Shown: positions 58,765-64,000 of the stretch, piece after piece
Layout of the letters: each line of letters opens with the position of its first letter
Numbering within the stretch: position 1 is the stretch's first letter
Assembly (NCBI GenBank): GCA_014706295.1
Contig: JACSVZ010000007.1
Coordinates: 52,404,975 to 52,468,974, forward strand
Reading direction: 5' to 3'
DNA: 64,000 bases
Origin: Lycocorax pyrrhopterus obiensis
Taxonomy: Eukaryota; Chordata; Aves; Passeriformes; Paradisaeidae
Position numbers and translations under genes: made by a program
Notes under the pieces: generated by a model
Seen by the model: the letters and a program-made list of their open reading frames with translations, nothing else
What the model was told of the DNA's origin: nothing
Database searches by the model: none

Positions 58765-59532
58765 AGGAAACATCTGCATGAACATACACAGTTGAGTCGA
58801 CCATGCACAGAACTTATGTATAAACTGTATATTTAAAACTTAACAGTATGTTTGCAGTTTAGCCTGGTCACTGTGATTTTTGTTTAAAAAATTCTTACAA
58901 ACCTCAGGAAAATTAAGCCCTGTGCTGGTTACCTTACTCAGTCTAGTATTTTTTTTCATTGTGTCACACCTTAAGAATGATCGTTCTCTGTTGTACAATA
59001 TACAATGCAGTACAAGTTTAATATAAGAAATGTGGCTTGACAGTTTGCAATACAGTGGTATCAGCAGAATGTGACTATCTTAAATGTTTTCTATAAACAC
59101 TGCTAAACTGGTCACAAAAATGCCTTTCAAAGACTGTATATATGTGCTTATTTGTTTCACTATCCACACTTTGTACTGTATATCTACTTATTTAGAAAAA
59201 TCTATGACAATGTCAAGGTACTGAACTGTTTCTGCTGGAGGCTGATGAATAGATAAAAAAGTATAAACTGCAATGTAAGATGCAAAAATTAGTGTTCTAG
59301 ACCTGAAAATGTGAATGCTGGTAAATTTGCATTCTCTTGGGAACAGCACACCGTGGGCATCACCCATGAGGAGTTGTGTTCCTTTTCCAGTGAATCAGCA
59401 GGCTTTGTCCCAGTTTGACCTGAATTTCTCAGCAGGGCTTACAGATGTCTGTGTGGTTCAGGTAGTCCATATGAGTTTAAATTAAAAATCTTTTTATTTG
59501 TATATGAACAATTTTCTTTTTGAAAACAAAAC

Positions 59533-59538
59533 AATAAA
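59533..59538 (+). promoter_or_regulatory. EML1: proximal poly(A) signal
   Basis: AATAAA, 769 bases after the EML1 stop. Followed within 30-60 bases by T-rich sequence. It could make the short 3'UTR form. Confidence 0.5.
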
Positions 59539-60105
59539 GCTTGGCCACATCCCCATTACTGGTTCATATATTTAACTAATATGTATATTAATCAGCATGA
59601 TGCTATATTGTACATGTATAAGATTTTAGCAGTTCATAACAAATGGTAAGGCCATCTAGCTTTACTTTTTTATGCTTATGGATATTGTATATTTGTATTT
59701 TAAGACCAAGTAGACCAAGTCTAAAGATATCTTTTTAAGTGTACCATAAATCTGCAGAGGGTAAAGGAAGACTTGGAAGCCTACATGAAATATTAATGTG
59801 TAACTTCTGGCCCCTGTGTTTTGTGCATGGATGGGTATTTATAGTATGAAATAAGATTGTGTTTTGCAATGAAGTAACAGTGGAGGTGGTATAAAATGGT
59901 TAAGAAGGCCTTATCAATGTTGATTGTGACACAGATTGAAATGTATCGTTTACTATGAGGAATGTATCTGAAGAATTTTAAAAGAGGAGTTCTAAGTGGA
60001 CTCAAAAAAGGTAATATTAAAATTCTGCTTGTAATGGACAGTAAATGTTAATTCTCTGAACTCTAAAGCACTGGTTGTTTAGAGTGATTTAAATGAAATT
60101 GAATC

Positions 60106-60172
60106 AATAAATTTTGAAACTTTTTTATTACATCTCCAACCTCCTACACTGAAAGTGCAGGACACCAATAAA
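60106..60172 (+). promoter_or_regulatory. EML1: distal poly(A) signals (two AATAAA)
   Basis: AATAAA at 60106-60111 and 60167-60172 in EML1 orientation. The first is followed immediately by a T-rich run, the second by TGTATT. I take this cluster as the main gene end. Confidence 0.55.
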
Positions 60173-60190
60173 CATGTATTAAAGTGAATT

Positions 60191-63100
60191 CTCAATGCAT
60201 TCTTCCTGTTTAGTAAGGTATCTTTATTTAAACATGATGTAGAAGAGACAGGCTTTTACTTAACAAGACACATTTGTGATTTCTCAATTAGAGATGCATT
60301 TGAAAACATTCAGCAATAAAATCTAGATTTTGGGGTACATAATTTCATGTGTGACCATGACCCTGGGGACATAATGACAGTGCATACCTAGAGAGTGGAA
60401 CTCCAGCTTTGCAGCAGGGAAGGATACGCCACATGCTCTCACCTACAAGCTGCCTTGGTCCTGCCTCCCAGTACACATCTCCTATTTCTGGGTACTCAGC
60501 TGGTGGAATGTTGTTCACTGCTCAGTTATGCTCATGCCAAGAGCTCCTGACAATTTCTGTGTTAGTAACTTGTCCTCAGGCAAGACCTTTGAAGGCCATG
60601 GTTTCAGGGTCACTTTAATCAGGTGTTACCTGGTACTGTCACTGACAGCAGAGGTCTTGATCCCAGCTGGTTACTTTGATCCCGTGCAGCAGCAAAAGAG
60701 TTATTGTGGCCATAAGCAGAACCCAGCTGGGACACAACTGATGCAGACAAAAACCCTGTTTCCTCAGTTTCCTCATCTGATCTAGCTGTGCAGCTGTATG
60801 AATGCTTGTACTGAGTTTATACAGAGAAAGGAGCACTGTAGAAAAATAAATGGCCAGAGGAGCACTGGAACAACTTCTTTTAATAGTGATGTTTATCTCC
60901 CTCTTTTTGAAGTGTGTGAAGCTAAGGCATAATACCCTTACCCTTTCTAAGGTTAATCCAGTCATAAGAGTCCATAACACACAAGTGACAGGTTTTCATT
61001 GTGTCTGGGTGCTTGGTTATCCACAATACCTTCTGTTTGTTGATTTTTTTTTTAATTTGCTTTTGCAAATGGGGTGCTTTCAGGTTTTCTGCTTTTGGAA
61101 CTGTAGGTGATTTGTCATTACTTGCTGCACAGAAAACAGGAGTTGCAAATTGGCTTGGCTCATTCTGTTCTCATCCTTCTCTCATGGTGCTACTCTTGGG
61201 ATATAGTAAAGCATTTGTGATCCCTTTCTTCGTTTTAAACTGTTATCCTTTAGAAGAAGTAGATGAGGAATACTGCAAGTTCATCCCTAGGGTTACTGAT
61301 CAAAGGGGATTTTCAACAATCCCATCCCATCTGTGCCTCTGGTGCTCCTCTGTTTCTAACATTTGCTGTTAAATGTGTCTTTGTTCCTCTACGAAAACCT
61401 GAGAAACGTATTTAGCTGAATTGGCAAATGGTGTGTAATGTCTTAAGCCAAACATCCGTTTGATGACTGTTAAAGTGATTCTCCTTTCTTTATTCAGGAA
61501 ACTCTACACAATTTTGCCATTGTTAAAGTTAATCTTCAGCTCTCCTCTCTTCCATCCTTGTTCATTTGTTCTTGCATTTATTTGTTTTCTCTGGAGTTTC
61601 TTCTTTTTCGCTTTAAAAGAAAAAGAGAACAAAATAAAATAAAGGAAAGAAAGAGTTATGCCCTAACTTTGTGTATTTTATTCTCTCAGAAACACCTGAA
61701 TTCTGTACCCGATACTCTGTCTGCAGCAGCTCTCTTTTCCTGCCCTACCAAGGAGCATAAGGCTGGTGTAAAGTCCATGGCTGAAGACACACCTGGGCTT
61801 CTGCTTCTGTTCCTTCCCTCCCCTCATCCTGGCTGCAGCAGGTGCAGTGTTGCTCGAAGAAGAGACTCATCTCTTCATGTCTTTTGTGTATTGCTGTTGC
61901 CTACCAAGCATTCAGATACTCTCCTTCAACTTCCTTTGGTTTCAATTCCCATTTCTTACTTTTCTTCTCTTCATTTCTAGCATTACTCTTCAGCTTCCAG
62001 GACTGCATCCATTTCTGGCACATGTTGCTACCTGCTCATAAAGCCAGTGGCCCTGACTACTTCTCTGATAGTTTTGGGGCTGTGTTCCTGGTTTCTTATT
62101 GTGTCTCTGTTCACACTTCTGTGACTGCACTTAGGGATATCAGTGAGTGCATCTGCTTTTAGCCCTTTGTCCCTGCCCTCCCACCTCCTTGTGTGGGGAC
62201 ACTGAGGGGACCAACACCGTCTCATTGATTCTCTGTTGTCTGTTTGTCTGTGGGCAGCCTGTAATTTGTATCATGTACTTAGATTTTGAAATATTTTTAG
62301 GGAAGGAATTTTTTCTCTGTTCTGTGGTATTTAGCGATGGCATTTTGGGATCCTATACTCACTCCAGCAGTATGACTCTCATATTTGTCCAAAATTATGA
62401 GCATGTGTTCAGGTAATGCTTCTCTGTTAGGGTATTCAAAGTGATTAGCTACTAAAATTGATAACATCTATTCTCTTAAGTCTTAAATTATTCAGAAAAC
62501 AATACAAATGCTTTCAAAATACTTCTTCCTCCCTCTTTTATATACTTGTAAAATACACATAGACTCAATCTGGTTTTTAGGATCATCGCCCATTTCCAAG
62601 TAGAGACTTTAATTATTTTGTTTGCCTCTCCCGCCTGTCTTCATATATTTATTTTACTCAGAAAGGATTTATATTTGTATGGTATCAAAACTACAGCCTT
62701 TTTCAACTTAATCCTATATGTACTATTTTAATTATTACCTGAAAGATGATTATTACATAAATATTTCTGATAGTGCTCAGTTTTGACAGGTTGTTGAAAC
62801 CTGAGAGGTATTAACAATTTCCAACAGATGAGCTCTACAAAGACCAGTCACTATATTAAAAAAAAAGTTGGAAAAAAAAAGGCAAAGAAAGGAGATAAAT
62901 GTAAAAGAAAATAGCTTTTGCAATGCTGGTGAATTAAAAAACCCTACCACTTCAAATTATTTGAAAAAATTCCATGTGGAGCAAATCAATTTTGTTAAAA
63001 TGGATTTTTTACTGTTGTAATTAATATGGGGTTAGTTAATTCAAGGTCATATTTCATATGTGAAATGTTTGGATGAATTTTATTCTTCAGAAGATTTAAT

Positions 63101-64000
63101 ATTAGAAGATATTATTTTCCTTCAGAAGTATTCATGTGACAAGAGCTTGCAAGGGCAAACAGCCCCATTTTTGCAAGGGTTTGCATTTTTAATTTCTTCT
63201 GGTTCTGTTCAGGGAAGCAGGCAGTCTTTTTGCTCTGTTTTCTACTGGAAATAGGGCTGTTGACAGATCACTCGATTGCATCCTCAAAAAATCCTGCAGA
63301 TGGCAGGGAAAATGTCACTTTAATTACTAAGAAAGAACAGACTTATGCAAAGGCTAAACCCAAATCTTTTTTTCCCATTGCTGGCCGGGATTCACAGCTG
63401 TGGCATGGGCAGTGTGGTCGCTGCCATGCAGCCCCAGCTGCAGCAGCCTGCCCTGCAGAAGAGGTGCCCCAAGCCAGGGCACCTCCTCATCCAGGAGATG
63501 GGAGATGAGGAGCTGGCTGCTGGGGGAAAGGACAGAATCGCTCCCAGATGTCTGATCCCGGATGGAGGCTGCTGGCTGCTGGATGAGTGAGGACATGAGC
63601 GGTTCCTGCTCTTGCTGGGAGAGATTTATGTTTCTCCTTAGTCATGAACTTCTGCAGCAATTTCATTTTTCTTAATGGAACTACTTTCCCCCTGAATTCA
63701 CTAAATAATTGCAGAAGACTAAGTGATAATTTGCATGGAGGTATCAATGGCAGTGCAGCCAAAGCTGCCATCTAGCTCTGAGTCCGACAGACCTTATTTG
63801 AGTCAGCAGTGATAACGATGAGCTAATCTTCAAAAGCCACTTCGGAGACCTTTGTCAATCATGATGGTTCACAGCACTGTGGATGCCCCCATCTTCTGCC
63901 AAATGTGGAAGTATAAGAAGGAGCCTCCTTTCGACACAGCCTGTCAGTGTCACCTGGCACTGTAGGCGCTTCTTTGGACCTTACATTTTGTCTGCGTTGT
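60191..64000. other. sequence downstream of EML1, no gene recognised
   Basis: About 3.8 kb. Several short open frames (for example 61001-61372 and 61558-61980 on +, 63487-63771 on -) have no recognisable domains and no splice context. A GC-richer patch lies at 63380-63600. In mammals EVL follows EML1, but none of its exons is visible here. The last 300 bases have low repeat content and contain an octamer ATTTGCAT at 63729-63736. Confidence 0.6.

Larger units (their letters stand above)
58765..60190 (+). other. EML1: EML1 3'UTR
   Basis: AT-rich sequence following the stop. Possible poly(A) signals AATAAA lie at 59533-59538, 60106-60111, 60167-60172 and 60315-60320, so transcripts could have UTRs of about 0.8 or 1.4 kb. 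Six TGTATAT heptamers lie between 58826 and 59703; the one at 59135-59142 (TGTATATA) is a full Pumilio site. The end position is a guess based on the clustered signals at 60106 and 60167. Confidence 0.75.

Noticed and set aside
63354..63771. Overlapping open frames on both strands near the window end
   Set aside because: GC-richer patch lowers stop frequency; no domain, splice sites or conserved motif visible. I could not link it to EVL.

Overview
This is vertebrate nuclear DNA, most likely from a bird. It is AT-rich with long introns, has GT-AG exons coding for a vertebrate gene, and carries CR1 LINE 3' ends of the avian type (ending in TTCTATG-like sequence) together with an avian ERVL-type LTR. 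I cannot name the species from sequence alone. There are no bacterial-style operons, ribosome binding sites, tRNAs, rRNAs or CRISPR arrays.

One gene fills nearly the whole window: EML1 (echinoderm microtubule-associated protein-like 1), on the + strand. I placed 21 constitutive coding exons between 7392 and 58764. They correspond to exons 2-22 of the 22-exon vertebrate gene. Every exon junction keeps frame, and the assembled product equals residues 23-815 of the 815-residue human protein as I remember it. Exon 1 (the first 22 residues), the promoter and most of the 5' end lie upstream of this window. In order, the exons encode the N-terminal coiled-coil trimerisation segment (7392-7574), a basic Ser-rich linker (12665-28311), the HELP motif (32909-37289) and the two WD40-type propellers (37140-58764). 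A 3'UTR with several AATAAA signals runs to about 60190.

The most interesting layer is splicing of the linker. Besides the constitutive exons there are three extra, exon-like, frame-preserving sequences: 63 nt at 10512, 27 nt at 13595 and 231 nt at 31879. Each has a good acceptor, a donor and exactly the phase needed to be included between its neighbours. Together they could add 107 residues between the coiled coil and the HELP motif. The intron at 33039-37139 starts with GTATCCTTTC and looks like a U12-type (minor spliceosome) intron.

The introns also hold a perfect 27-bp inverted repeat (19416-19494), a CR1 copy with a deleted reverse transcriptase and an inverted CR1 tail lodged inside it (about 23140-24480), a near-complete ERVL-type LTR (39615-40176), older CR1 remnants, a 22-bp minisatellite, a CTCF-like site and homeodomain-motif-rich stretches that may be enhancers. 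The last 3.8 kb (60190-64000) is probably intergenic sequence downstream of EML1; I see no recognisable gene there.
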